From the NCBI GenBank assembly GCA_002450075.1, contig DJYJ01000050.1, positions 1 through 44,532 on the forward strand: a DNA stretch of 44,532 bases, in the 5' to 3' direction. The position numbers were made by a program, and so were the translations under genes. The stretch is from Clostridiales bacterium UBA6981. GTDB lineage: Bacteria > Bacillota > Clostridia > Oscillospirales > Oscillospiraceae. Below the pieces are notes generated by a model. It saw nothing but the letters and a program-made list of their open reading frames with translations. It was not told the origin of the DNA and did not search any database. The number at the start of each line of letters is the position of its first letter. Position 1 is the stretch's first letter. Positions 22,798 to 31,314 of this stretch are shown here, one piece after another.

Positions 22798-24302
22798 AGC
22801 TGCTCCTTCCCGCGCCGTCGCCGACCCAGCGCCGCTTTTTCGCCGCAAAGCACAAATACGTCGCCTTCGGCGGCGCGCGAGGCGGCGGCAAGAGCTGGGC
22901 GGTGCGCGTCAAGGCGGTGCTGCTGTGTGAAAAGTATCCCGGGATCAAGGTGATGATCGTGCGCCGGACCTATCCGGAGCTGCGGGCAAACCATATCGTG
23001 CCGCTGTGCGCGCTGCTGCGCTGCGGCGCGGAGGACGGTGGGGCGCTGGCGAGCTATCACGACGCGCGCAAGGAGATCTCCTTTCCGAACGGGAGCGTGA
23101 TCCTCTTCCGCTACTGTGCGACCGACCGTGACGCCGACCGCTTTCAGGGCACGGAGGTGGACGTGCTGTTCGTCGACGAGGCCACGCAGCAGCCCGAGGA
23201 GCGCATGGATCGGCTCAAGGCCTGCGTCCGCGGCGTCAACGCTTTTCCCAAGCGGATCTATTACACCTGCAACCCCGGCGGCGTGGGGCACGCGTGGGTC
23301 AAGCGGCTGTTTCTGGACCGCCGCTTCCGCGAGGGAGAAAGGGGCGAGGACTACACCTTTATCCGCTCGCTCGTGACGGACAACGCCGCCCTGCTGCGCA
23401 GCGACCCGGACTATGTCCGCCGGCTCGAGGCGCTGCCGGATAAGCTGCGCGAGGCGTGGCTCCACGGCAACTGGGACATTTTCGAGGGGCAGTTTTTCGA
23501 GGAGTTCCGCTCCTCGCCCGATCTTGCGGCCGCCCGCGCGGCGGGCTGTGAGCTCGGTGAGGAGGCGCTGCGGCGGCAGGGGCGCTGGACGCACGTGATC
23601 GAGCCGATCGATCTTGCAAAAGGCGCGGCGGCGGGCTGGAAGATCTGCCGCAGCTATGACTTCGGGTACGGAAAGCCCTTTTCCTGCGCGTGGTGGGCGG
23701 TGGACTATGACGGCGTCGTCTACCGGGTGCTGGAGCTCTACGGCTGCACGAAGACGCCGAACGAGGGCGTGAAGTGGCCGCCGGAGCGGCAGTTCGCCGA
23801 GATCGCCCGGATCGAGCGTGAGCACCCCTGGCTGGCCGGGAAGACGATCACCGGCGTGGCGGACCCGGCGATCTGGGACGCCTCGCGGGGCGAGAGCATC
23901 GCCGAGACGGCCGCGCGGTACGGCGTTGTTTTCTCCCCCGGCGACAACAACCGCATCGCGGGCTGGATGCAGGTGCACTACCGGCTTGCGTTTGACGAAA
24001 ACGGGTATCCGCGGCTGTATGTGTTTTCAAATTGCAGCGCCTTTATCCGCACGATCCCGCTGCTGTGTTACGACGCGCATGCGGCCGAGGATCTGGACAC
24101 GGCGATGGAGGATCACGTCGCCGACGAGACGCGCTATTTCTGCATGTCGCGCCCCGTAAGGGCGCTACGCGCGAAGGTCGAGCCGCCGTTTGCGCTCGAT
24201 CCGCTTAAAACAAAGGAGGAACTGAATGGACGAGAACACAAGCCTGCCCCCCGTCGGCAGGGAGCGTCTGGAGGAGCTGACGCGCATCCTGCAGCGCTAT
24301 AA
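22794..24302 (+). CDS. Phage terminase large subunit
   Basis: A 502-residue DNA-packaging motor. ATPase motifs: Walker A GGARGGGKS (26-34), Walker B VDVLFVDEATQQ (about 120-131), and the coupling motif YYTCNPGG. Nuclease-domain acids are visible in SYDFGYGKPFSCAWWAVD and GVADPAIWD, typical of the RNase H-like fold. It cuts concatemeric DNA and pumps it through the portal. The reading frame extends 77 nt past the portal start; the conserved end is probably near LDPLKTKEEL, and the final 25 residues may be unimportant. Both ATPase and nuclease motifs look intact. Confidence 0.93.
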   Translation: MKLLLPAPSPTQRRFFAAKHKYVAFGGARGGGKSWAVRVKAVLLCEKYPGIKVMIVRRTYPELRANHIVPLCALLRCGAEDGGALASYHDARKEISFPNGSVILFRYCATDRDADRFQGTEVDVLFVDEATQQPEERMDRLKACVRGVNAFPKRIYYTCNPGGVGHAWVKRLFLDRRFREGERGEDYTFIRSLVTDNAALLRSDPDYVRRLEALPDKLREAWLHGNWDIFEGQFFEEFRSSPDLAAARAAGCELGEEALRRQGRWTHVIEPIDLAKGAAAGWKICRSYDFGYGKPFSCAWWAVDYDGVVYRVLELYGCTKTPNEGVKWPPERQFAEIARIEREHPWLAGKTITGVADPAIWDASRGESIAETAARYGVVFSPGDNNRIAGWMQVHYRLAFDENGYPRLYVFSNCSAFIRTIPLLCYDAHAAEDLDTAMEDHVADETRYFCMSRPVRALRAKVEPPFALDPLKTKEELNGREHKPAPRRQGASGGADAHPAAL

Positions 24303-26052
24303 GACCGGAAAGGCCAATCTGGAGAGGCGCGTCGTCGCGGCGGAAAACTGGTGGAAGCTGCGCAACAGCGCCGAGGAGAGCAAGGAGAGCTCGCTTGGCG
24401 ACGGCGGCTTCCGCTCGAAGAGCGGATGGCTGCACAACGTCATCGTCTCCAAGCACGCCGACGCGATGGAGGCCTTTCCCGAGCCGATCGTGCTGCCGCG
24501 CGAGCCGGACGACAGCGGCGAGGCGAACGCGCTGAGCTCGATCCTGCCCGTCGTGCTGGCGCAGAACCGCTTTGAGGACGTGTATTCCGACGCGATCTGG
24601 CAAAAGCTCAAAACCGGCACGGGCGTTTACAAGGTGACCTGGGACGCCGACAAGCTCGGCGGGCTGGGTGACGTGGCCATTCACGCGGTCGACCTGCTCA
24701 ATCTCTTCTGGGAGCCGGGCGTAAAGGACATCCAGGACAGCCGCTATCTGTTCCACACCGCGCTGCGGGACAACGACCTGCTCGCGGAGCGCTGGCCGCA
24801 GCTGCGCGGCGCGCTGAAGGCGAACGCCTTTGCCCCGTCGCGCTTTCTGTACGACGACGCCGTGCCCACCGACGGCAAGAGCACCGTGATCGACTGCTAC
24901 TATAAAAAGTGGGAGAACGGCAGGCAGGTGCTGCACTATGTCCAGTATGTGGGCGATACGTTGTTGTATTCGAGCGAGAACGAAGGCGCGCCGCTCTATG
25001 AGCACGGGCGCTATCCCTTTGTGTTCGACGCGCTCTTCCCCGTGGAGGGCAGCCCCTGCGGCTATGGCTTTGTCGACCTGTGCAAGAACGCGCAGACCGC
25101 GATCGATCTGATGGACAGCGCCTTTATCCGCAACACGATGGTCGGGGCGATGCCGCGCTATTTCAAGCGCCAGGACGCGGGCGTGAACGAGGAGGAGCTG
25201 CTCGACCTCAGCCGCCCGCTGGTCGCCGTGGACGGCAATCTGGGCGACGACGCGCTGAAGATCATCGACTTTCGCCCGCTGAGCGGCAATTACATCGAAT
25301 ATCAGCGCGAGCGCATCCGCGAGCTGCGCGAAACCTCCGGCAACACGGAGACCTCGACCGGCAATATCGCGCAGGGCGTGACGGCCGCCGCGGCCATCGC
25401 CGCGCTGCAGGAGGCCAGCGGCAAGGGCAGCCGCGACAGCGCCAAGACCTCCTATCGCGCCTATGGGGAGATCGTCGAGCTCGTCATCGAGCTGATCCGC
25501 CAGTTCTACACGCTGCCGCGGCGCTTCCGCATCCTCGGCCGGGACGGCGAGCAGGAATTCATCAGCTACTCGAACACCGCGCTCCGCCCGCGCAGCCAGG
25601 GCTCGCTCGCCGGGGTGGAGCTCGGTATGCGCGCGCCGCAATTCGACGTCGAGGTCAAGGCGCGCAAGGCCTCGAGCTATACGCAGATGAGCCAGAACGA
25701 GCTGGCGCTGCAGTTTTTCAATCTCGGCTTTTTTGATCCGCGTCAGGCCGAGCAGACGCTACTGTGTCTCGAGATGATGGACTTTGACGGCAAGGAGGCG
25801 CTGGTCGGCCGCATCCGGCGTCTGGCCGGGGAGCGGGAGAGGCTGCTTGCCTTCCGCGAGCTGGCGCTGACGCTGGCGAAGAAATACGAGCCCGGTCTGG
25901 CCGCAGGGCTGGAGAGCGCCGCGGCAGAGCAGGATGCGCCGACGGAGAGCGGCAGGACGCCGCGGCTCTCCCGTCCCGCAGCCGAGAGCGCGGGGGCGCG
26001 GCTGTCGCGCGAGCATGCCAGGGCCGCAGCGCAGCCGGAGGGTGCGCGATGA
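24226..26052 (+). CDS. Phage portal protein
   Basis: A 608-residue protein in the portal position, directly after the terminase. Features that fit a portal of short-tailed phages: an N-terminal helical segment, FRSKSGWLHNVIVSKHADAM near residue 62, a long central wing, the helical stem region around 360-440 with GNTETSTGNIAQGVTAAAAI, and a disordered, charged tail. It forms the dodecameric DNA channel. AAAGGAGGAACTGA precedes the ATG. The assignment rests on size, order and general pattern. Confidence 0.85.
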   Translation: MDENTSLPPVGRERLEELTRILQRYKTGKANLERRVVAAENWWKLRNSAEESKESSLGDGGFRSKSGWLHNVIVSKHADAMEAFPEPIVLPREPDDSGEANALSSILPVVLAQNRFEDVYSDAIWQKLKTGTGVYKVTWDADKLGGLGDVAIHAVDLLNLFWEPGVKDIQDSRYLFHTALRDNDLLAERWPQLRGALKANAFAPSRFLYDDAVPTDGKSTVIDCYYKKWENGRQVLHYVQYVGDTLLYSSENEGAPLYEHGRYPFVFDALFPVEGSPCGYGFVDLCKNAQTAIDLMDSAFIRNTMVGAMPRYFKRQDAGVNEEELLDLSRPLVAVDGNLGDDALKIIDFRPLSGNYIEYQRERIRELRETSGNTETSTGNIAQGVTAAAAIAALQEASGKGSRDSAKTSYRAYGEIVELVIELIRQFYTLPRRFRILGRDGEQEFISYSNTALRPRSQGSLAGVELGMRAPQFDVEVKARKASSYTQMSQNELALQFFNLGFFDPRQAEQTLLCLEMMDFDGKEALVGRIRRLAGERERLLAFRELALTLAKKYEPGLAAGLESAAAEQDAPTESGRTPRLSRPAAESAGARLSREHARAAAQPEGAR

Positions 26053-26363
26053 TCCGCGCACGGTACGGCCGCCGCGCGCTGACGCTTGAGCTGCGCGGCC
26101 ACGCCGCGAGCGCGCCGAAGGGGCAGGACCTGGTGTGCGCCGCGGCCTCCGCGCTGGCCTTTACGGCGGCGGAGGCGCTGCAGAACGAGGCCGATCGCTT
26201 TTATCCCCGGCTGGTGCGTCAGCCCGGCGAGCTGCGCATCGCCTGTGAGCCGGCCGAGGGCTCGCGCCGGGCCTGCCGCCGGCTGCTCGACACGATCTGG
26301 GTCGGCTTCGAGCTGCTGGCGCGGGATTATCCGGCCTGTGTGACGGCCGAAAAGGAGGATTAA
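26049..26363 (+). CDS. prp: Phage-encoded Prp-type cysteine protease
   Basis: A 104-residue member of the Prp (YsxB) family, the protease that removes an N-terminal extension from ribosomal protein L27 in Firmicutes and cleaves capsid and scaffold proteins of some phages. The catalytic pair is His18 (RGHA) and Cys30 (DLVCAAASAL), with the 12-residue spacing seen in staphylococcal Prp (His22/Cys34). It overlaps the portal stop by 4 nt and lies upstream of scaffold and capsid genes that both start with an LQFFA motif, the Prp target. I infer that it is the maturation protease of this phage. Being inside the structural operon, it would be made only when particles assemble. Confidence 0.9.
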   Translation: MIRARYGRRALTLELRGHAASAPKGQDLVCAAASALAFTAAEALQNEADRFYPRLVRQPGELRIACEPAEGSRRACRRLLDTIWVGFELLARDYPACVTAEKED

Positions 26364-27539
26364 ATGGCTTATACACTCAAAGACAAAGTTAGCAGCGGCG
26401 CGAAAAAGGTCTCGTCCGCCGTGGTGAACACGCCCGGGGTCAAGCCGCCGTCGACGATCGAAAAGAGCAGCGTCCGCACGCTGCCGCGGCTGCCGGAAAA
26501 GTTCCCGGCGACGGTGGTTCATCCGCCGAAGGACGGGACGGCGTCCGGCGGAGCAAAGGTCTCATCCGGCGGCGGGGCGGGCGCTTCTTCCGGCGGCTCC
26601 GGCTCTTCCGGCGGCTCCGGGTCTTCCGCGGCGTCTTCTTCCGCCGCGCCGGCAAGAGCGGCGCTACCCCAATTTGCCGCGCCCGCCGAGGACGAGGCGG
26701 CAAGGCTGCGCTATGAGAGCGCGCTCGCCGCGCTCGAGCAGAAGCGCGGCGAGGCGCCGACCTATGAGAGCCAATATGACGAGCAGATCCGCAGCCTTTA
26801 TGACCAGATCACGGGGCGCGCGCCCTTCCGCTATGACAGCGCGACCGACCCGCTGTATCAGCAGTACGCCCAGCGCTACACCGAGCAGGGCGCGGAGGCC
26901 ATGCGCGATACGATGGGGCGCGCCGCCGCGCTGACGGGCGGCTATGGCTCGTCCTATGCCCAGAGCGTGGGGCAGCAGCAGTATGACGCCTATCTGCGGC
27001 GTCTCGCGGACGTGCTGCCCCAGACCTACGGCATGGCGCTGAACGCTTATGAGGCCGAAGGGGACGAGCTGACGCGGCGCTATGAGCTCACAGCGGCGCG
27101 CGAGAAGAGCGAGTATGAGCGCTATCTCGATTCGCTGGGGCAGTATAACCGCGAGCTCGCGCTTGCCCGCTCCGATGTGGACGACGCGCGCGAGGAGCTG
27201 CGCTACGGCGACGAGACGGCCTATCGCCGCGCGGTGGACGATTATAACCGCCGCATGGCGGAGGACAAGCTCGATTACAGCCGCGAGCAGGACGCCTATG
27301 ACCGTCTCGTGCGGCTGATCGCCGCGGGCTATTCGCCGAGCGCGGCCGAGTACGCCCAAGCGGGCATGAGCCCCGCGCAGGGCGCGGCGCTGATGGCGCA
27401 AGCGTCGGCACCCGGCAGCCCCACCGTGATTATCCGCAGGGAGAAAGCAAGCGGGAAGAGCAGCTCGTCCAAGCGTTCTTCTTCCAAAAGTTCTTCGTCC
27501 AAAGGGGTCAAGAAAACGCAGGGCAGCCTGAAGAAGTAA
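26364..27539 (+). CDS. Phage virion-associated protein of unknown function (GGYGSSYAQ family)
   Basis: A 391-residue protein. Residues 1-100 are Lys/Ser/Gly-rich and disordered (with GGSGSSGGSGSS). The centre (about 135-215) shows YDEQIRSLYDQITGRAPFRYD and TMGRAAALTGGYGSSYAQ, a pattern I associate with structural proteins in prophages of gut Clostridia. A long Tyr/Arg/Asp-rich helical stretch follows, and the tail (355-391) is Lys/Ser-rich. The ATG follows the Prp stop directly, with AAAAGGAGG in the Prp end. Possibly an internal or ejected virion protein; function unknown. Confidence 0.8.
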   Translation: MAYTLKDKVSSGAKKVSSAVVNTPGVKPPSTIEKSSVRTLPRLPEKFPATVVHPPKDGTASGGAKVSSGGGAGASSGGSGSSGGSGSSAASSSAAPARAALPQFAAPAEDEAARLRYESALAALEQKRGEAPTYESQYDEQIRSLYDQITGRAPFRYDSATDPLYQQYAQRYTEQGAEAMRDTMGRAAALTGGYGSSYAQSVGQQQYDAYLRRLADVLPQTYGMALNAYEAEGDELTRRYELTAAREKSEYERYLDSLGQYNRELALARSDVDDAREELRYGDETAYRRAVDDYNRRMAEDKLDYSREQDAYDRLVRLIAAGYSPSAAEYAQAGMSPAQGAALMAQASAPGSPTVIIRREKASGKSSSSKRSSSKSSSSKGVKKTQGSLKK

Positions 27540-27569
27540 GAGCGGATAAAGGAGGGAAGGATCAAACGG

Positions 27570-29846
27570 ATGGGAACGCTGAAGTCTTCTCTTTCATCCG
27601 GGCTTGCTAAAGGACAGAAGGCAGCGGAAAAGCAAAAGCGCAAAGGGCAACAGACGGCCGGCGGCGGAAAGAAAAGCGCGGCGGCATACAGCGCCGCCCC
27701 GGCCAAGCGGCATGCGGAGGAAACGGAGACCGTCAAAAGCGAGTCAACCCCTGTCTACACAGCGGCGAAGAAGAGCTCTTCCGCCAACGCAGCAGTCGCG
27801 TCAAGCATGCATTACAGTTCAAGCGGCAGCAGGCACAGCGGCAGCCACGGCAGCCTTGGCGAGGTCTCCGTCTATGAGCAGCGCAGGCAGCAGCGGGACG
27901 CGGCAAGAAAGGACTTTTGGAATCACACGCTGGATTTGCTCGGCACGGCGTCCGCGCAGGCCGGAAGAGGCATCACGGGCATAAGCGTCCCGGTCGAGCA
28001 GCAGCTTGAGGAATCGCGGCGGCAAATTGAAAACGTGCGGGCGATCCGCGAGGCAAATGCAAGATTTGAAGCGACAAGGCAACCGATCGAGTGGGACGGC
28101 AGAGCCGAGCTGATCTCCGCGCTGGAGCAGCTTGACATGCAGTCCGGCTGGGAAATAAACGAGGAGCAGGCAAACGCCGCCGAACAGCAGCGGCAGGAAC
28201 TGCTCGCCAGACTGCGCGAGGGTGATCTTGCCGCTGGAAACGGTGAGCGCAGCGGGACAGACGCAGACACCGGCCGCGATGTTGTAGAGGGCACCGCAAA
28301 GGGAATCGCCGGGGCAGGCGTCAATCTCGTTTCCAACCTCGGCAAGCTCCTTGAGAAGACCGACGCCTATTTCTGGAAGCCGACGGATTGGCTTTCCGAT
28401 CTCGTACACGGGCAGGAACCGGGCACAACGCGGCAGAGCCGGATCGACGCCTACAACAACCCCGAAAGCCAGGAAAAATGGCAGGATATCGACGCCATTG
28501 CCGACAGTCTGGACAACGACGCCGCAGCCGTGCTCCGCCGCGCCAAGGAAGGCAAGAGCATCGTCGGGGAGATGGGCGTCGACGTCGCCAAGGGCGTTTT
28601 GGAAGCGGGTTTTGACGCAGGTCTCGCCGCCGTGACGGGCGGCAGCGCCCTCGTCCCCATGGCCGCGCGCGTATACGGGCAAAGCGTGGGGACGGCGCGC
28701 CGTGCCGGGGCGACGCCGGAACAGCAGGCCGCCTACGGACTGACCTCTGCGGCGATCGAGGTAGCCAGTGAAATGCTGTTCGACGGCGTGGCAAAGATCT
28801 ACGGCGCCGGAGCCGCAGACGACATCGTCGAAAAGCTTGTTGTGGAGCTTGCCGATTCCGATACCGGGCGGAGTATGCTGCGCTTTCTCGCGGGCGCCGC
28901 CGGAGAGGGTGCGGAGGAGGTCGTCTCCGATCTTCTCTCGCCGCTCGCCGAAGCGACCTATCGGGGCGAGAGTCTTGCCGAGCTGTACCGACAGCTTGAG
29001 CCGGCGGAGCTGCTGTACGATTATCTGATCGGAGCGGCGATCAGCACGCTTGCCTCCGGGGCAAGCACCATGACCGGGCAGCGCGGCGATGCAAGTGCGG
29101 AATACCGGGCAAACGAAGCGGAATACTTTAATATCCTCGAGCAAAACGGACACCTTGAAAGCAAAAACGCCGCCCACGAAGGGGCGGCAGTGAAATCGTT
29201 GGTAGATGCTTTCCAAGATCAGCGAGAACTTGGCAGTTTACAGAATCGTTTCGATAGGGGTATACTACAAGAAGATAATGAACAAAGCCGCTCCAAGCCT
29301 GGGTCAGACAAGAATGCTATCGTCTCAGAATATGTTAAGTTAGACTCTTATGCTAAGCTCTTTCATTCATTGAAAGAGAGTAAAGCTGTTTCTGACATTA
29401 TGACATTTCAAGCAAGAAAGACCTTGTGGCGCAGGAACGGAACGGCTTATGAGGATCTCATTTTCATAGATTCATTGACAGGCGAAGTTCAAGCACAACG
29501 ACAGGATAATCGCAAGGGTAGCGTTAGTCCCTCGGACAGCATGAAGCAAATGGTCGCGAGTCGGCCGGGAGAGATAATCGCCATGCATAACCATCCACAC
29601 AACATGCTACCTAGCAGATCAGATCTTGAAAATGCCAAACGGTATAAATACGGTGTCATTGTTTGCCACAACGGCGCAATCATAAAGTACAGTGTTGATA
29701 GAAATGCAGACATTGACACTGCAGACTCCGTCCTTGACATTTTACAGAAACGATTCGACAAGGGCGAAGATGTCGACTTTGGTTGGAAGCTGCTTGCAGA
29801 ACTTGGAATAAGAATGGAGGTCTATTTCAAAGATGAAAAAGGATGA
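27570..29846 (+). CDS. Large phage protein with C-terminal JAB/JAMM-like (polymorphic-toxin-type) domain
   Basis: A 758-residue protein in three parts. Residues 1-110 are Ser/Lys-rich and disordered. Residues about 110-510 form a GC-rich conserved module with a hydrophobic helical region (GLAAVTGGSALVPMAARVYGQ, EMLFDGVAKIYGAGAADDIV, LYDYLIGAAISTLASG) as seen in large phage accessory proteins. From about residue 530 the codon use turns AT-rich and a JAB/JAMM-like domain appears: a candidate Glu in YEDLIFID and metal motif His673-x-His675 (HNHP), Ser682 and Asp685 (PSRSD). Such metal peptidase-like domains occur as tips of polymorphic toxins. It overlaps the next small gene by 14 nt. I infer a virion-delivered effector; the toxic activity is not shown. 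Confidence 0.82.
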   Translation: MGTLKSSLSSGLAKGQKAAEKQKRKGQQTAGGGKKSAAAYSAAPAKRHAEETETVKSESTPVYTAAKKSSSANAAVASSMHYSSSGSRHSGSHGSLGEVSVYEQRRQQRDAARKDFWNHTLDLLGTASAQAGRGITGISVPVEQQLEESRRQIENVRAIREANARFEATRQPIEWDGRAELISALEQLDMQSGWEINEEQANAAEQQRQELLARLREGDLAAGNGERSGTDADTGRDVVEGTAKGIAGAGVNLVSNLGKLLEKTDAYFWKPTDWLSDLVHGQEPGTTRQSRIDAYNNPESQEKWQDIDAIADSLDNDAAAVLRRAKEGKSIVGEMGVDVAKGVLEAGFDAGLAAVTGGSALVPMAARVYGQSVGTARRAGATPEQQAAYGLTSAAIEVASEMLFDGVAKIYGAGAADDIVEKLVVELADSDTGRSMLRFLAGAAGEGAEEVVSDLLSPLAEATYRGESLAELYRQLEPAELLYDYLIGAAISTLASGASTMTGQRGDASAEYRANEAEYFNILEQNGHLESKNAAHEGAAVKSLVDAFQDQRELGSLQNRFDRGILQEDNEQSRSKPGSDKNAIVSEYVKLDSYAKLFHSLKESKAVSDIMTFQARKTLWRRNGTAYEDLIFIDSLTGEVQAQRQDNRKGSVSPSDSMKQMVASRPGEIIAMHNHPHNMLPSRSDLENAKRYKYGVIVCHNGAIIKYSVDRNADIDTADSVLDILQKRFDKGEDVDFGWKLLAELGIRMEVYFKDEKG
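28815..29079 (+). repeat. Module-end repeat, copy A (inside the 758-residue gene)
   Basis: Encodes residues about 416-503 (ADDIVEKLVVELADSDTGR to STMTG). A second copy lies exactly 2,500 bp downstream at 31315-31579, with 21 mismatches in about 258 aligned positions by hand count and no gap. It marks the join between the conserved module and the exchangeable tip. Confidence 0.9.
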
Positions 29847-30084
29847 TATTTCAAGAGAAAGCATCAAGCAGAAGCTTGGTTTCGACCCCATGAATCCTCC
29901 TGCATCGAGAACCGCCCCCCACGAGGTTGACGACAATTCACCCAGTATATGGGCCCCACTTACAACAGAAGAACGTATTTTTGTTTATGAGCTGCGTACA
30001 GGAAAGAAGGCACCTGCGGAGCTTCTTTCCGAAAGCGAGGAAAGATTATTTTATGATAAGGCTAAAAAACATAAGGAAAAGTAA
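29833..30084 (+). CDS. Small acidic/basic protein, candidate immunity or partner protein
   Basis: Unrecognised 83-residue soluble protein that starts 14 nt before the end of the JAB-domain gene, with GGAGG 12 nt before the ATG. The sequence has an early helix (DISRESIKQKLGF), a PMNPPASRTAP turn, DDNSPSIWAPLTTEERIFVYEL and a Lys-rich end. Its coupling to the toxin-like gene and its AT-rich composition make it the best immunity candidate, or a small factor that works with the JAB domain. No metal or catalytic motif is seen. Confidence 0.72.
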   Translation: MKKDDISRESIKQKLGFDPMNPPASRTAPHEVDDNSPSIWAPLTTEERIFVYELRTGKKAPAELLSESEERLFYDKAKKHKEK

Positions 30085-30289
30085 CTCTATCATAACATGC
30101 GAGGCATTTTTTGAAGGCTGTACGGAGCCAGCTGTTCTTCGTTATTCTCTTGAGAAAAAAGATTTCCTTCCGTTTCAATTTCCAAGAGGATATGAATACT
30201 GCTCAACACATGTTGGCTTTGCACGTGATTATTTTAATAGTCTGGGAGATAATGAACCGGAGAAGCAAATGACCATTATGTGGTACTGA
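30053..30289 (+). CDS. Small protein of unknown function, candidate immunity protein
   Basis: A 78-residue protein beginning at the ATG at 30053, which has GAGGAAAG 8 nt upstream and overlaps the previous gene by 32 nt. It contains IITCEAFFEGCTEPAVLRYS, FPRGYEYCSTHVGFARDYF and ends TIMWY. The mixed beta/alpha pattern with a conserved-looking aromatic end resembles small immunity proteins in general, but I do not know this family. The overlap with the preceding gene suggests coupled expression. Confidence 0.6.
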   Translation: MIRLKNIRKSNSIITCEAFFEGCTEPAVLRYSLEKKDFLPFQFPRGYEYCSTHVGFARDYFNSLGDNEPEKQMTIMWY

Positions 30290-30323
30290 CGATTTCGGTC
30301 GTAATGAAGGAAGCCGGAGATCC

Positions 30324-30635
30324 TTGGAACGCATAGAAATAATAAACAACCTCAAGCGTGACGGAGCCTGGTACAGATTTAACGGCATCATTTATGCATC
30401 AGTAGAAAACCTGGCCGACGAAGAGATCTTTAAATTGCTGCGTTATTTGAAAGACAATCAGGTTCAGATGGCTGGTCGCCCGATCGGATGGTATGCTATC
30501 GCAGCACTTGATATGTTTGGTGCGGAAAAATATGCAGGCAGCGATCCGGATATCGTTCGATTTGTCTCTGAATACCCAGATATCGTACAAGGCATACAAG
30601 AAGCGGAGCGGAAGAAAAACCTTTCCCGGAATTAA
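30324..30635 (+). CDS. Unknown 103-residue protein with TTG start
   Basis: Starts with TTG at 30324, preceded by GCCGGAGATCC. The protein is mostly helical with ENLADEEIFKLLRYLKDNQ and a PIGWYAIAALDMFG segment. AT-rich codon use sets it apart from the phage structural genes. It lies in the array between the JAB-domain gene and the orphan module copy. Possibly an immunity protein left from an earlier tip; function unknown. Confidence 0.62.
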   Translation: MERIEIINNLKRDGAWYRFNGIIYASVENLADEEIFKLLRYLKDNQVQMAGRPIGWYAIAALDMFGAEKYAGSDPDIVRFVSEYPDIVQGIQEAERKKNLSRN

Positions 30636-30677
30636 ATATTATACCTATACGGAGGCTGATACGTATTTACAGTTTCT

Positions 30678-30782
30678 ATGAGGCGTAATCGCTATTATGC
30701 GAATTTTGCTCAATGGGAGAAGCTCTTTGAGCAAGTGAGAGGGGAAAGTTATGACGAAAGCTGTTACCGGGACAATTCATAA
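30678..30782 (+). CDS. Possible 34-residue fragment or small gene
   Basis: A short frame (ATG 30678) rich in Tyr, Arg and Glu that overlaps the start of the next gene by 32 nt. GGAGG occurs 15-20 nt upstream (ACGGAGGCTGATACG). It may be the remnant of an immunity gene rather than a working gene. Confidence 0.3.
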   Translation: MRRNRYYANFAQWEKLFEQVRGESYDESCYRDNS

Positions 30783-30954
30783 AACAACATTTGGGCTATT
30801 TCTTATTCCCGATGATCAATCAATAGTTTTCTCTGTGGGCGATTCCATTTCTTTCAACAGCCAAGTTTTTACCGTCATCGGAATCGTCTCTCCTACTCGG
30901 CCGAATGGAAAGTGGTCACTGAAGGTGATTCAGGATCAATCAGCAGAAGTATAA
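30751..30954 (+). CDS. Small beta-rich protein of unknown function
   Basis: A 67-residue protein with AGAGGGGAAAG before the ATG. Alternating strands (TGTIHKTTFGLFLIPDD, IVFSVGDSISFNSQVFTVIGIV, KWSLKVIQDQ) suggest a small beta-barrel. It is part of the AT-rich array. No known family recognised; could be an orphan immunity protein. Confidence 0.6.
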   Translation: MTKAVTGTIHKTTFGLFLIPDDQSIVFSVGDSISFNSQVFTVIGIVSPTRPNGKWSLKVIQDQSAEV

Positions 30955-31002
30955 ACCGGCTGTCCAAGGTAATCTGGGAAATCATTAAGGAAGAATCATA
31001 AA

Positions 31003-31296
31003 ATGGAATCCTATAAATGCTTGTGCCAATGCACGGGGACGATTGTGGATCATGCGAATAGACAATCGAGATTTTACAGATGCGATAGCGGATGCTGTAC
31101 AGAACAGGAGTGATTAAGAATAAAACCCGAACTCTTATCGATCGATCAGCTTGATCAAATCTTGGGGGAAAAATATGGGGATCAATGGTGGGAAAATGGC
31201 GATTATAGTGATCCTCTCGTAAAAGAATGGTGGCTTCGTATCACAGCAGGTCAGCGATCCGGGAACACCTCCGAGGGAGAGAAAGAGAAAGATTAA
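31003..31296 (+). pseudogene. Broken Cys-rich reading frame with an in-frame TGA
   Basis: From ATG 31003 a 36-residue peptide with six Cys (KCLCQC ... RCDSGCC) ends at TGA 31111-31113. The same frame then stays open for 60 codons (with DQLDQILGEKYGDQWWENG and EWWLRITAG) to TAA 31294-31296, but has no good start of its own. Either a gene split by a nonsense mutation or a small Cys-rich peptide followed by a fragment. A zinc-ribbon remnant is possible. It lies just before the orphan module copy. Confidence 0.45.
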
Positions 31297-31314
31297 CCGC
31301 TCCCCCCACCGGGC

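Noticed and set aside
22449..23978. Long minus-strand open frame opposite the terminase large subunit
   Set aside because: It is antisense to a protein with clear ATPase and nuclease motifs; composition is Arg/Ala-rich and typical of high-GC shadow frames.
24205..25641. A 478-codon minus-strand open frame opposite the portal gene
   Set aside because: Antisense to the portal and biased to Arg, Val, Ala, Gln, as expected for a shadow.
31111..31113. Selenocysteine read-through at the in-frame TGA
   Set aside because: No SECIS-like hairpin is apparent downstream and the product resembles no selenoprotein; a broken gene is simpler.
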